Shown here one piece after another: positions 37,229 through 49,899 of a stretch of 64,000 nt of DNA. The position numbers and the translations under genes are program-made. Below the pieces are notes generated by a model. The model was not told the origin of the DNA, searched no databases, and worked only from the letters and a program-made list of their open reading frames with translations. Origin of the DNA: Panonychus citri (Eukaryota; Arthropoda; Arachnida; Trombidiformes; Tetranychidae); assembly GCF_014898815.1 (NCBI RefSeq), contig NW_026515539.1:3534001-3598000 (forward strand), read 5' to 3'. Within the stretch, counting starts at the first letter, position 1. Every line of letters begins with the position of its first letter.

Positions 37229-40200
37229 ATGAAACCATTCAATAAGATCAACGGTTATCGGTTACGACCAATGAAACCAATCATGTCAACACCAACAACA
37301 ACAATCAATATATTAGATGAAGATGATGAAGATGAGATTTGTGATGATGATGAAGATGAAGAGGGAGATGATAATGATAATGATAATGAAGATATTGATG
37401 AAGAAAATGCTTTATTATTTGAAGATGATGCTAAAAACGGTAATGTGAAAACCAATCGATCGAAAAAGTTAATTAATCGAAAAAAATGTTCTCTCTCATT
37501 TAAATGTCTCTCTAAATCATCTGATCGCCGTCGTGTTAACCTTTCATCTCTAAATAGTAATGACAGTTCATTAGATGATAACGGTGATTGTGATTCTACT
37601 CTAACAATTGGTAAAATTAAGATAATTAAACCAGTTCGACGAAAACAGCGAGTTCGTCTTAAATTGTGTTCCATTTGTTTTACTTTAATCATTTTGTTAA
37701 TTTCGATTTTCCTTTTTGTTTACCTTCTTTACACTAATCAATTAAATGTTGTACTCAACCTTTTGATTAAGCTAATTACGATGATAGTACCTTCTTCACT
37801 GTTAACAGCATCCTCATCATCTTCACAATTAACTAATCATCGACCTTTATGTGATCAAATTAGTGTTAATCATCAATGGAATCAAACTTTTCCAATGTTA
37901 ACTATTGAATCTGCATTAAGATTAATTGATGTTAATCAAGATGATTTTCTTGATACAATCATCGCCTTCGGTACAGGTAAGTAAATTAACTAATATCTAA
38001 TCTCTAATCAAGTTAATCTAGATAATTGACAATTTAAAAATCGTAACTGAGCAATCAAATTAAGTTAATTTGATTAACCTGTTGAAATCGATTCCATGAT
38101 GTGATGAAAACAAAAAAACGGAAAAAAAGTCTTACCTGTTTACAATTGAATCTTTTTTTTTTTGATTAATTTTTTTTACTTCTAATTGTTGATTAATGTT
38201 TAAGGAAAAATATTGATTGTTAATTTGTTGACCACAATTAAAGATAATTATTATTCTTGATATTGAATAGATTCATTAGATTTTAGATACGATTGATTTT
38301 CTTTTCCTTTGGATAGTTGAACATTTTGTAATTTTGTTTTATTCCAACATCATTATGATTAAGTTAATTGTTGTTGATCTTTTCTTTTTTTCTCTGTTAA
38401 TTGTTGTAATAAAGGAGCTGATGTTGCTTCTTACCCACCGGTGGTTTGTCAGGTTTATTTTAACCTGACGGAGGATCAATCACGACAAGGTGAGTTAATC
38501 ATGACGATTAATTTTCGTAACAATTAGTAAATCATTTGGTTGCCATTTTTGTTTCACAATCACATGTGAATAAGTCAATGTCACGAATATATTGTTTTCC
38601 ATGAACAAATTATTATACAAACAATTGATTGTTAACAATTACCAATCAAATTTGAATGTAAATTAAGCTTGACAGGTAATATGTGTTGACAATTAATTAA
38701 CTAACAGTAATCAACAACAACAACACCACCACCAGAATCAAATGTTCACAATCAATTTAACCTCAACCCCAAATCTTATTAAAATTAAATTTTCGCCACA
38801 TTTTAAATGAAAACTTTTTCGCCATAATTGTTGATCATTTAGCTATTACTTAATTACTCCTTTAATTATAATTAGGATGTGGAGGAGGTTTAATGGCTCT
38901 TGATGGTAAAACAGGTAAACTCATTTGGAATCAATATACAAGACATGAACTATTTGCAGTTAATTGTGAATTAGATGTTACCGGAGATTCAATTAAAGAC
39001 TGTATTTGTGGTGGTCGAATGGCGGTAAGTTAATTGTTAATTAAATTCCATCACAATTAACTAAATTTACAATAGAATCCAAGTGACTAGTTGAGCTTTG
39101 GTATTAATCGTATAATAGTTATAATCATCTATCAGCTTTGCAGATTAATCGTAATTTAATCAAAATTAGTTAACCAATTGAAGTTGTCAAGGTTAATTCT
39201 CAGCTTGATTGTGATATCAACTTTCTCCCCGGCGTCTTCACAATCAAAATTAATTCTCAACAGTCAAGGATTGAATTAAACAGAATCAGAAAATCTGTAT
39301 TAGAGGGATGATGATTGAGGAAGAAGGAAGAATCAAATCAAGCTCATTTAATTTGATCGATTTTAAGGTTCGTCGTAACAATTAACCTTGAACAATTTGG
39401 TTTTCTTTTTCTTTCATCATTCAATAATCAACATACTCTTAATGATTATATAATAATTAAGGATTAAGATCACCAAAAACTAAATCATTGACTTGGTTAA
39501 TGCTCAAAGCTACCATTAGATAACTAAATATGTTGATTATTAGGTGGACACTTTTTTAATTAGCAACAATTTAGATTCCAATGTTAACCAGTAAATTACT
39601 TGTACGATTAAAGAGCCGATATACTTAAATACTGTATCATTGAACTTCCGTGATTAGCATGTTTCCTTGATTGTTATCCAATCTGATTAACGAAACTCAA
39701 TGAAAACAATTAATAAACTAAAATATTATCACAAAATTAGAGTTGAAAAAACAAAATCAAAACAAAACGTGCAAAGATAATTAAACCAAATCAACGGATC
39801 TAAATGTTTGTTCACTGTTGACGGATTGTAATGCTAATTGTTTCTCTTAATTATCTCAACAATCAAGTCAATGTATGCAATTAACGGAGCCTCTGGTGAA
39901 ATAATTTGGTCCTACCTTGATTACGAGGATGAAGCGATTTGTGGTACATCAAATTTTTACACTCCCCTGTATATATCAAAGGATCTTGATTCCGATGGAT
40001 TATCGGATTTAGTTTTATCTCATGGTGGTGACCCTTTAAGGTCACCTCATGATGCGAACCGACTTGTGGCCAGATTAATGATCGTCTCATCGGGAACCGG
40101 TAAAATATTGAGTTGGGCAAAGGTTCCCGATGGTGGGGAGAGTTACTATTCACCGCAACAATTAATCCGACCTGATGGAACTGAATTAATCTTGTTCGGT

Positions 40201-42067
40201 ACCGGAGGTGAAACTCACCCTGGGTCACTTTGGATTGTCCCGTTGGACAGTTTAATCCATGGGAATATGCATAAGGCTCATCCGATTTACACTGATTGTT
40301 GTAAAGGTAACAATTTGCTCAGCAATCAAAAGTAATCACGAGTAAACTGATTGTTTTCATTTGGAAATTATCTAATTGTTAATTGTAGGGATTATGGTTC
40401 CACCGGTTCTTGTTGATATAAATAGTGATTCAATTCTTGATATAATCATGTCGCTATTTAATTCAACTGTAATTGCTTTTGATGGTCACACTTTTCATAT
40501 TATTTGGCAATATCATTTCCCTGGAAGTGAAACTTACAGGTAACTTCAATTAACTAATTGTTTGGTTATTATATAGATGACAAATTAACTTTAATTATTG
40601 AATATGATTCAGTTCACCGACAGTTGGTTATTTTAATGCTGATCGAGTTCCCGATTTTTTTGTTTCCTATCAATTTGGACCAGGATTCCCAATCTATTAT
40701 TACTCTCAGGTAATTTGAGTTAATCAACTCATCGATTATCGGTTGATTGTTTGTATATGTTGATTTATTAATCTTTTCCATTCAATAAACAGGCAAATGT
40801 ATTGGATGGATTAACAGGAAAACCTTTATTATCTCAACCGATCTCAATGTTAGTTGGAACTCAATCTTCACCATTGACAATTAGCACCAATGGTGCTAAT
40901 GATATTTTCCTCTTTTGGTTATCAACTTGTGACAATGTCAATCAATCAGTGACAAATTTGGAGCCATTTAAAGTGCTTCCAGGTAAATAGATTACAAAAT
41001 AATCAACAGATTGTCAATTTGTCACTTTTCCCTTGATTACATTAAGATTATTTGTTATTATTAATATTTGACAATCAATATTAATACAAAAAACGATGAT
41101 AATTTACTAATTGATAATTTCTTCAGGTACAACTGTTCATCAAGCATCTCGAGCTGATTTCTGCTCAATTAGATTTAATTCAACTCTTTACACTCAATTA
41201 ATTGGATTGACTCCCAATGGTTCAAATGTAATTTATGATTCCAGATTAAATAAACAATTAGAAAGTGTTTCAATTGATTATGCAGCAATAGGACAACAAT
41301 GGTTACAAGAACATCAATATAATCCAATTGATCAAGATGATCCATATGATAGTTTAGCACAATCAATTGATTTCCAGCAGCAGCAACAACAACAACAACC
41401 ATTATCATCAACCCAACAATCAGTCAATCCTTCATCAATTCTTGATTATGTACGATCAGAACCATTGGACTATCAACAAGTTCCTGATTTCCTGAATAAT
41501 AAACAGATAAATCAAGATCGATTCCGTCGTCATGTTGGAGTTCATGATGGTAATGGTGTACAAAGAGTTATATCAACAGGTAAATTGTTTCACATAAATT
41601 ATTCCACAACAATTAACGACTTTATTTGTTTCCAACAATCAGGTACATTAGCTCCATCCAAATCACCCAATTCGATTGATTTAATCTTCTCAACATTCTG
41701 GTTTCCTCCAACGAAAGGAGTTAATCGTATCTCCAAAAAGATGCAGAATTGTTTAGATAAATATCTTAATCCTGAAAAGGAAAACAAATTACGTCTTGGA
41801 ATTAAATCAAGTTTAAAGGGATTCGATCACGATGGTTATGTTGAGATAATTGAAGAGACTTGTGCGAAAGCGGTTGGGATTAATTTAACGAAGATTAAGG
41901 AAGATTATAATCCATATAATCGGCCGATGGGATCAATGACTGTTTATCGAAAAACGATCAAGTGTATCAACACAACGGCCTGGGTTCGTCCTTTTAAAGA
42001 GCAAATTTGGCCCTCGTACATGGGGAAGCATGTTGATTGTTTGGCTAATTTGATTCCTCTCGATTAA
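37229..42067 (+). CDS. FAM234-type type II membrane protein with FG-GAP-like repeats
   Basis: Eight exons join in frame: 37229-37976, 38415-38489, 38876-39024, 39868-40306, 40389-40539, 40613-40709, 40793-40982 and 41127-42067. They give 929 residues. The cytoplasmic N-terminus is strongly acidic (37310-37430) and then basic. One transmembrane helix follows at about 37665-37730 (LCSICFTLIILLISIFLFVYLLY). The extracellular part carries FG-GAP/quinoprotein-like blades: DVNQDDFLDTIIAFG, GLMALDGKTGKLIW, INGASGEIIW, DLDSDGLSDLVLSHGG and DINSDSILDIIMSL. This matches FAM234A/B (ITFG3), whose molecular role is poorly known. A Gln/Pro-rich linker (41380-41420) and a conserved-looking C-terminal block of about 140 residues with paired Cys extend beyond vertebrate FAM234. 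The start is the first ATG of the open frame. The membrane topology is inferred. Confidence 0.82.
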
Positions 42068-43733
42068 CTCATCAGCTAATTGAGAATTAATATTCTCAAT
42101 TTAATTGTATAATTAAAAGTTCTTCAAGGTCAACAACTTGTTTTGTTTTCTCTTCTCTAATAACATGATTGTCTTCGAGAGAGAGAGAGAGAGAGAGAAA
42201 ATTGATTTTCCAAAAGGAATCTGATTGTTTCTGCAAAAAAACCACAGAACAATTAATTTAATCATAATTACTATTGATGCAGAAATGAATTTTCCACAAA
42301 TGAATGGAATGAAAAACTTCCTAGTTGATTGAAAAAACGATCAGATTTTCCTCTTCTCGGATTCTTCCTTTATCTCAATTATCATTTAATTTGGTAAATT
42401 AATGATGATAATTGTCAATAGAAAGTGAATGTTGTCAAAATTTTCATGTTATTCAAATGAGTTGAATGAGAGAATCAGTTAATTTCAATCATAAGTCAAT
42501 GATCCAAAAGTTGTGAAAAACTTTTCCCTTTTACCATGAAAAGAGCTACCGGTTAGATCGTTGCTCCAAAACATTGGTCCTTTGGTCTATCATCAAAACG
42601 GTTATTTAGCTTGAGGCACGAAAACAAAAGGTTATCCTCATCTTTGGCATCTTCCTCTTTTTTTTTATTCATTGGGGTTAAACAGCAACATCATCCCCAT
42701 GAAATCATGCAACATGAATTTTCAGCAATTTAATCATCCACTCAGGTGAATTTTTTCCCATTTCTGCCAGGAAAACGACACAACCGTGCCTAGGATGTTG
42801 ACCGATGGAGGAACCTGAATTTAATTTCTCTGAGTATTAATCAATCAAACGATGAATATTACTTTATACGATTCATAATCATCTTCTTCCTCCTTTTAAT
42901 TTGAATGGACTTTTCATCAGGATGATAACTTGTTATTCATTCATTTAACTCTTTGTTTCTAAGTTCAATTATGATAATTCTGGTGGTGGTGATGATGATG
43001 AACATTTTCAATCCTGTTTTCTTTTTTACTTTCCACCATTTAGTTGATTGTTGATTGGCCTTTATGCTAATATGTAAGTTAACGGTTGTATTACCTTGGT
43101 GATGATAATGATGGAAACTGTTGAAAGATGATGAAAGGAAAAAGAGAGAAAATAAAATTTTATCAATCAAATTAGTTATCATGTCCGAGGAAAATGTTAG
43201 CTTTCCTGATTCAGTCTACTATGGATAAGGACAAATTGTTAAAGGTCAATGAATGGGTGGTGGTAATTGTTAGACAATCATGATAAATATTAACCAATTA
43301 AAAAGAGTGTTAATCTTTAGACTTGAATTACTATTGATGGAAAAAGGATTTGACTAAATTTTGATTAGAAAACAAAAATTTTGAGGAAAAAAAAAGTTCT
43401 AAACTTACCTGTTGAAAAGGTTTGTGTTAATCGTCAACAATTAACCTCCAAGTATTGAATAATTTTTCATTGGGATGGTTAATCAGTTGGACCAGTTAAT
43501 TGAGTTGATATAAATTGAGCAAGACTAATAAATTAAACCTTCATTGTAACATTGTAAATAAAATTATAAATTTCCAACGACTATTAACATTGTGTGTGTG
43601 TATGTGTTTATAAATATAAAAATATTGATGAGAATTAATGAAAATGCTGATAATTAACTTAATTGTGGATGATGAAGTTGTGTGTATGGTTGTAGTAATC
43701 AGGGTTTCCAAAAGTCAATTATGATCACTTTGT
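42068..43733. other. Convergent intergenic region
   Basis: It contains an ATTAAA poly(A)-like signal at 42112-42117 for the FAM234-like gene and a (GA)n run at 42177-42198. The rest is AT-rich, and no gene was seen. The minus-strand open frame at 42937-43182 is low-complexity and unsupported. Confidence 0.55.
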
Positions 43734-44381
43734 TTACAATTTAATTTTACTATTTGATGAAGGGTTTTGACTATTTGTACCAACGCTGAATTTACGTTCA
43801 ACCTCTGCTAAAGCTTTTTCAATGGTCACCATTAAGTTAATTAGATTACTAATTAAATGTAATCGTCCCAATCGAGCTCTTTGTCGTTTACCATCTTTCT
43901 TGGCGCAACCACAGCCTCCAACCGGTCCACCGCCCAATCCATAGATACTCTTATAATTGTAGATTATCAGAATTGGAATAAAAATTGAACCTATGGCAAA
44001 GATTATAATCGCTGGATACATAACTTTGAGAAATGATTTCTCAAGATCTTCCTTTTCCTCTTCAGGTTTAGCTGGAGGATATTTTGGTGGCCAGGGAATC
44101 GGCTGAGGCCATGGCGACGGATATTTCATGGGCGTTGGTGGGACTTTGTAGCCATAAGGTTGATAAACGCGTTCATCGGGAACTAGGTAAGGATATCGCT
44201 GAACCATAATTGGCCTTACACTGTCCGAATTGAACATTGGTTGATAGGCTTGATTGGATGTTGTCTGTTTATCGGCTCCATCATCGTTAACACGAGTAGT
44301 TAAATTATTTTCTTTCACTGAATCTTCACAATAAACCCATGGAATCAATGTTAATAGTAGAATTGATTGTAGAAAGGACAT
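43734..44381 (-). CDS. Unrecognised secretory-pathway single-pass membrane protein
   Basis: A 215-residue protein I do not recognise. The ATG at 44381 starts a clear signal peptide (MSFLQSILLLTLIPWVYC). About 95 lumenal residues follow; they turn Pro-, Tyr- and Trp-rich (PSPWPQPIPWPPKYPP) before an acidic patch (EEEKEDLE). One transmembrane helix follows (VMYPAIIIFAIGSIFIPILIIY). The tail has a Gly/Cys cluster (GLGGGPVGGCGC), a basic stretch (KKDGKRQRARLGR), and an amphipathic helix with ISNLINLMVTIEKALAEVERKF. The layout suggests a type I membrane protein. Two vicinal Cys just after a glycine run could be palmitoylated, which is inference. The composition is protein-like throughout. No intron is needed. 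Confidence 0.65.
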   Translation of the reverse strand: MSFLQSILLLTLIPWVYCEDSVKENNLTTRVNDDGADKQTTSNQAYQPMFNSDSVRPIMVQRYPYLVPDERVYQPYGYKVPPTPMKYPSPWPQPIPWPPKYPPAKPEEEKEDLEKSFLKVMYPAIIIFAIGSIFIPILIIYNYKSIYGLGGGPVGGCGCAKKDGKRQRARLGRLHLISNLINLMVTIEKALAEVERKFSVGTNSQNPSSNSKIKL

Positions 44382-47300
44382 TCTACATAATCTTTGATTC
44401 CAAATCAATGATTTACTTTCTCAGAATCTTATAGTCTTGATAAAAGTTAATCACTTTTCTCCAACGACAACATTTGACGATAATTAGTTAACATACAATC
44501 GTTGGTTTAATCATAACACACATAGAAAACAATCAAACTTGATCCATTTGGAAGTTGATTTGCAAATGATTCCAACCCTTTAGATTGTGATCGTGGTAAC
44601 CATCAGAATCGTCTTTCTGTCTTCAATTCTGTCAGGTCAAACGTAACCTTCCGTTAATTTACCACCAGCCCTGTTGACAATTAAGGAAGGAAAAAAATGA
44701 TGAATTAGGAAACAATTTAATAACTAAAACAATAAGCACAATTTAGTAAAAAAAACACACAAACAAATAAAAAGAGGTTAAAATGTAAACACTGTTCATT
44801 GAAAGGGTTTTGTCTTTACCTCTTTGTCTTATAAAAACTGAGCAATTTGTTGATTTTCAACAATTAATCAACAGCTCAGAAAATGAAGACACTATTTTTC
44901 ATGATGATCACCAGATTAATTCATTTAAATTGTCAACAATTTTAATTCCTCTCAACCGAACGATTCCTGATTCAAATTGAGATACAAACACTTCTCATCT
45001 GAATAAAATCACATAGATAATGACAAATAGTGTCAACAAGAACAGAGGATTACAGAACAGACGAAAAAGACAATTAAACCAATTAACTACAAATTGTAAA
45101 TTGATTTCAACTGTAAATTAATTTCGTCATCAGGTAACACAAATTGAGAAAGAAAAATGATTTTCCCACCAAAGAATAACCTCTTTTCTTTGGCCAATCA
45201 GCGTCTAGAGAACAAATTAAAATTCTATTTGTCGTTAATTTCTCTCTCCAAATTGTCATCGTTTAAATTGTTCTTCTGATTATTTTTCGCTGGGTGATGA
45301 CCATTTCCAATTAGCTTAATTGTAATCAAACTTTTCCTTCTTCATCAGGTGAGTAATGTGAACATTAAGATGGAAAAAGAATAAGAATTAAAAAAAAATG
45401 AAATAATATTCTCATAACAATGTTGGATATTATTCTTGTTGTTGTTGTAGATCAACAATAAGATAATTTGTTTTTTTTTCTCTCTCTCTCATATCTCAGG
45501 TGGTGGTAAGGTAACAGTCGAAATTATAATAATAAACAGTTAACCAGGTAAATGATGGAAAAATTTGCTGATCACTGTAGTAAGAATTAGTTGATTAAAT
45601 AGAGAACAAGATGAAATCAAAATGGCGAAAGCGTGGGTTCAATTATTGGTAAAGAAGAAAAAAAAACAATCCAATCATTGGATCTAAACTCTATCAATAG
45701 GTTAACTTTTTTATTCTTTGTCATGTTGGTTAATTATTGTTACTAATCTGATTTTTTATTTTCTTCTTCTTCCTTTAGATTTTCATGGTTGGTGTTTATT
45801 GTATTTAACTGATTAGTTTTAATTTCATTTCGCTGACAAGATCAAGTGGAAAAGGAAGAGATTATCAAATTTAACCTTTGATGGATTAACAAGTGAACAT
45901 ATCTAATCGTATAAAGATTGATTCTTTTTTAATGTAAGTTGATCATTTACTTTTTTTCTTTTTCCATTTTCCTTTATTGATTAATTTTAATCACGATGAT
46001 TATGGTTAAAATTAATTTAAATCATATTCTCTTGTCATTTAGTGTTACAGGTACACTTGAATTAATTGTTTATAAATCTTGTTTACTGTTTGTTTGTTGT
46101 TTGTATTCTCATGATGAGATAACTCATTTTAATTGATAATCGGTTAGGAAGAAAATTGTTTCATCATAATTTTCTAATTAAATTCACCGATATCAATATA
46201 AATATAAACTAATTTGATTACTTTAATTGTGTAGATTTGAGCCTCTCGATGATCAGTCAGGATGATTTAATCTCAAGTAGTTAGTTGATACAATTTAGAT
46301 ACTTTTACAATAAGTTTGTGTAATATTTAGATGTGTATTTGTTTACTATTTGCAAGAGCAATAAGAGAGAGAGAGAAAAGAAAATTGTTTGATTGATCAT
46401 TTTGATTGAATTTTTCTTTCCTATTAATTTCTAACAGGTAATTATGATGGTGCTGATTATCGTATGGATTATGTATCTCTCTCTCTCTCTCTCAGATTTA
46501 AATGGATATTATGCCAAAAGGAAGATTATCTTAACCACCCATTAACTGTCAAGTAGCCAATTGATCTCATTATTGAATAGCAGGTAATTATTATTACATT
46601 GTATTCATTTTGTTTTCACTTTCTATCAATACGATTTTATATATAAATATATATATATCAATCTATTATCCTGTTTTCTGTTAAATTGTTATGATTAATT
46701 ATATATTATTTTTGTATATTATTTACACTAAACAGGTAATAAGGCAAATCTTTAAATTGGGCGGAGATGATGAACGTCCTTGAACTGGAACCATGAACTT
46801 GGAAGAAATTTGAATTTTTGTTTACTTGTTATTCTTAATGATCAACAAAAGAGAAACAACATAAACAATGACGTTTGAGAGAGGAAGAGGAATACAATTA
46901 ATTAATTAGTTGCATCACAATCTCTTAATCGAGTCTTGGAAAAGTTTAATATTAGTATTATTAGCTACGTTGGATATAATAATAATCAGTGATAACGATG
47001 ATGATGACGCTGGTGATTATTGAAAATGTTGCATTATTATTAATACCATTTTACCCTTAAGGTATTAAAATGAAGGGTTCAATCAAAATGTCACATTTAA
47101 AGGATTCATTAGAAACACAACCATGTTAATTGTTTACCTAGAATTTGCCCTAATTATGTTGATCGAAGAAGGAAAAAGTTTTAATTTTCCAATTTATCAT
47201 GGAAACTTGTTCCTTCAAAATTTTGGCTCATACCTTTTATATTCAAGTTAAACCTGTCTTGTTGATTAACATTGGTAATTCCAATTGCTCTTTCACTGAA

Positions 47301-47810
47301 TCCATCATTTAACACCATAAGAATCAATTGAGATGAAATTATGATAAACTGATGGCGATGCTGTTGATGATTACATTTCAATTTTGTAACATTCTGGAAA
47401 CCAGATTCAGTTATTTCCTCGATTTTGATTACAAAGATTTTAAAGGTTGATCTTTTTCTTCTTCTTCTTCTCTCAACAATTTAAACTGAATCAAGAAAAA
47501 AATTCTTTTAATTATAAGAGAAAAACACACTCTAAATCAAGGTTAGTCTTAAATAATTATTCGTTAATTAATTATATATACCAATGACAATTGTATATTT
47601 ATATTGACTTTCTCTCTGTACCTCTGGATTTTATTAATACCTGTTTATCAATCATGATGTCCACCAGCAAGAATTAACTAATCATATTAATTTCGGAGTA
47701 AATTGATTGAGCATTAATTTTAAATCTTTTCAGTCGTAATTAATTTAATAGATTATTTTTTTCTTCTATTACTTTCTATTAATAGATTATCATTATTTGA
47801 TTATATTTTC

Positions 47811-47848
<38 letters not shown>

Positions 47849-48752
47849 GGTTATATCATTAATTTATCAAGATATTTGATTTAACACTTGATTAGATTGC
47901 GAAAATAATTTGGATTCACTTTTTTCTTAATTACGATAAACAATTAATCGTGTTTGAATCAATTCTAATCCATGGACAATTGATTAACATTCATCGTTAC
48001 ATCACCTTTAATTATGGTAATCATTTTCTGCTGATAGATTGGTGAAAATTGCAACAATCAACAGATCTGGAAAAGTTAATTGTAATTTAAATCTAAATTG
48101 AATGATGTTATTTTATTGTTATTCATTTCTTAATCATTCAAGGATTAGTGAATATTACCTTTGGTTTTAACCGTTGAATTAACAACAACAATCAACACAA
48201 TTAATTGTAAATCTATTTGTTGATTAAGTTTAGACCAAAGATAATCAGCAATTGATCATCATCATCATTAATAATTAACAGAACAATTAACTTTTTTATT
48301 GTTAAAAAAAGCACATTTCTGATAATATTATTTGATGGAATCGTCTTCAGTCTGATTGAGAGTTAATTAGTGATTAAAACATTTACCACAATTAAGATAA
48401 TTGTTGATAGCAGTTTCTTGTTTTCACTTTGTTAATCTTAATACTTTGATTGATTTTGATTGGAAAGAAGATGATTTTAACTAACTGACCATGACACTAA
48501 TTGATAAAATCTATTGTGATAATCAGTCAATCTACAAGTTACAGAAATTGATAAATCAATAATGATTAAGTTTCAATGTCTTAATTAACTTGAATACAAT
48601 TGGAAAATTTAATTATCAATTAAAAGTTACAATCATCATTCAAGGTTAATTGTAAAGTGTCTGGGCAAGAAAATGTATCAACATTAATTAATTACGATGA
48701 CCATTGGTTGGGAAGGGAAATTGAAAACAGGAATTGTCACTCAATTGACAGG
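44382..48752. other. Long non-coding interval left of the retroelement
   Basis: 4.4 kb of AT-rich DNA without a supportable coding exon. It contains several strong splice-like signals on the plus strand: CAG/GTGAGT at about 45348, TCTCAG at 45494-45499, CTTTAG at about 45779 followed by GTAAGT at about 45940, (TC)n-CAG near 46495, and (TC)n-CAG at 47815-47849. These could mark a non-coding transcript, but nothing confirms it. The 66-codon frame at 47181-47381 (minus) is unsupported. Confidence 0.45.
48748..48751. other. Target site duplication, left copy (ACAG)
   Basis: ACAG precedes the 5' LTR, separated from its TG by one G. The matching ACAG is at 60040-60043, directly after the 3' LTR. 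This fits a 4-bp duplication of errantivirus type, or a 5-bp one with a mismatch. Confidence 0.65.
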
Positions 48753-49005
48753 TGTAACCAAACTGGTTACACCACCAGTTTCTTTGTTCAACCAGGTACC
48801 ACCTCTCACGTGGTACCTGGTTGATCTGATTGGATAAAATTTTAGGAGGATGAAGAAGGTGATGGAGACAATTTTCTCCCTCACCGCCAATATAATGGCC
48901 AAACAAACGGCCATTTTATCATGGAATCGGGGTTGTAGTTACCCAAATTATATTTTATATAATTTTGTTATTAAAAGTTTCTTTTCCTTGTTACCAATTG
49001 TGACA
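48753..49005 (+). repeat. 5' LTR (253 bp)
   Basis: Starts TG and ends CA (TGTAACC...TGTGACA), with the same sequence and length as 59787-60039. It contains four short inverted repeats: 48753-48771, 48790-48822 (13-bp arms, 7-base loop), 48864-48879 and 48894-48915 (7-bp arms). No TATA box is obvious beyond TATATTTTATATAA at about 48949-48962. Confidence 0.95.
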
Positions 49006-49007
49006 AT

Positions 49008-49025
49008 TGGCACCCTTACGGGGAT
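49008..49025 (+). other. Primer-binding site (TGGCACCC...)
   Basis: TGG, the complement of a tRNA CCA end, begins two bases after the 5' LTR. It continues CACCCTTACGGGGAT. I could not assign the tRNA. Confidence 0.75.
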
Positions 49026-49091
49026 CCTCTTCTCAGTGAATTTTATATAATAAAAGTGTTTCTTGTAACTAATTAAAGTAAATTAATAGTG

Positions 49092-49403
49092 CAAATTTTA
49101 CCTAATAATCTTAGGTAGCAGTGAATTGGTTTAGGCCAATAAAAGTGACCTAATTATAACAAATTTTACCTAATAATCTTAGGTAGCAGTGAATTGGTTT
49201 AGGCCAATAAAAGTGACCTAATTGTAACAAATTTTACCTAATAATCTTAGGTAGCAGTGAATTGGTTTAGGCCAATAAAAGTGACCTAATTATAACAAAT
49301 TTTACCTAAATAATCTTAGGTAGCAGTGAATTGGTTAAGGCCAATAAAAGTGACTCAATTATTAACAAATTTTACCTAATAATTTTAGGTATCCAAAATT
49401 GAT
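49092..49403 (+). repeat. Leader tandem array A, 68-bp unit
   Basis: Units begin CAAATTTTACCTAA at 49092, 49160, 49228, 49296 and 49366. The first four are nearly identical and the fifth diverges. Each carries TAATCTTAGGTA and GGCCAATAAAAGTGA. Confidence 0.95.
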
Positions 49404-49899
49404 CTTCATTAATAAAAGAATCAAATGATTAAAGACCTTTACCTTATATCTTAAGTATTGAATTACAACTAATAAAGGCTATCTCAAGGCATAAGTGTCC
49501 TGTCCTGGTAAAAATTTTTTTTTACACTCAACTAAATAACTTCACCTAATAATAATTAGGTATTAAGAATATCATCTTTAGAACAATTCCATTATTAATA
49601 AATAAAACAAAATTAAAACATCTATTTTAACCTGATTGGCTTAAAACAAATACTCCTAACTCTTTTGGTGGTCGAAATTATTTTCTGGTATCAAGAGAAT
49701 TCGAGTTTATATAATCATTGGAATCCTTAAGGAAATAAGATAAGTAAAGTTTTATAATAATAATAACCTCTGGTTCATTTAATTAATAATTTTACTGACA
49801 GAATGACCATAGTCAACAGTTTAAAAGGGCGATATATAGATATTATACATTTAAGTTTTAAGAATTCAATGAAATTCTATCATAAAATATAGTAATAAG

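Noticed and set aside
47181..47381. 66-codon minus-strand frame
   Set aside because: No signal peptide, domain or homology was recognised, and it is short in a large non-coding interval.
48688..48906. Minus-strand open frame also found at 59731-59940
   Set aside because: It lies within the LTR and appears twice only because the LTR does. It has no protein-like features.
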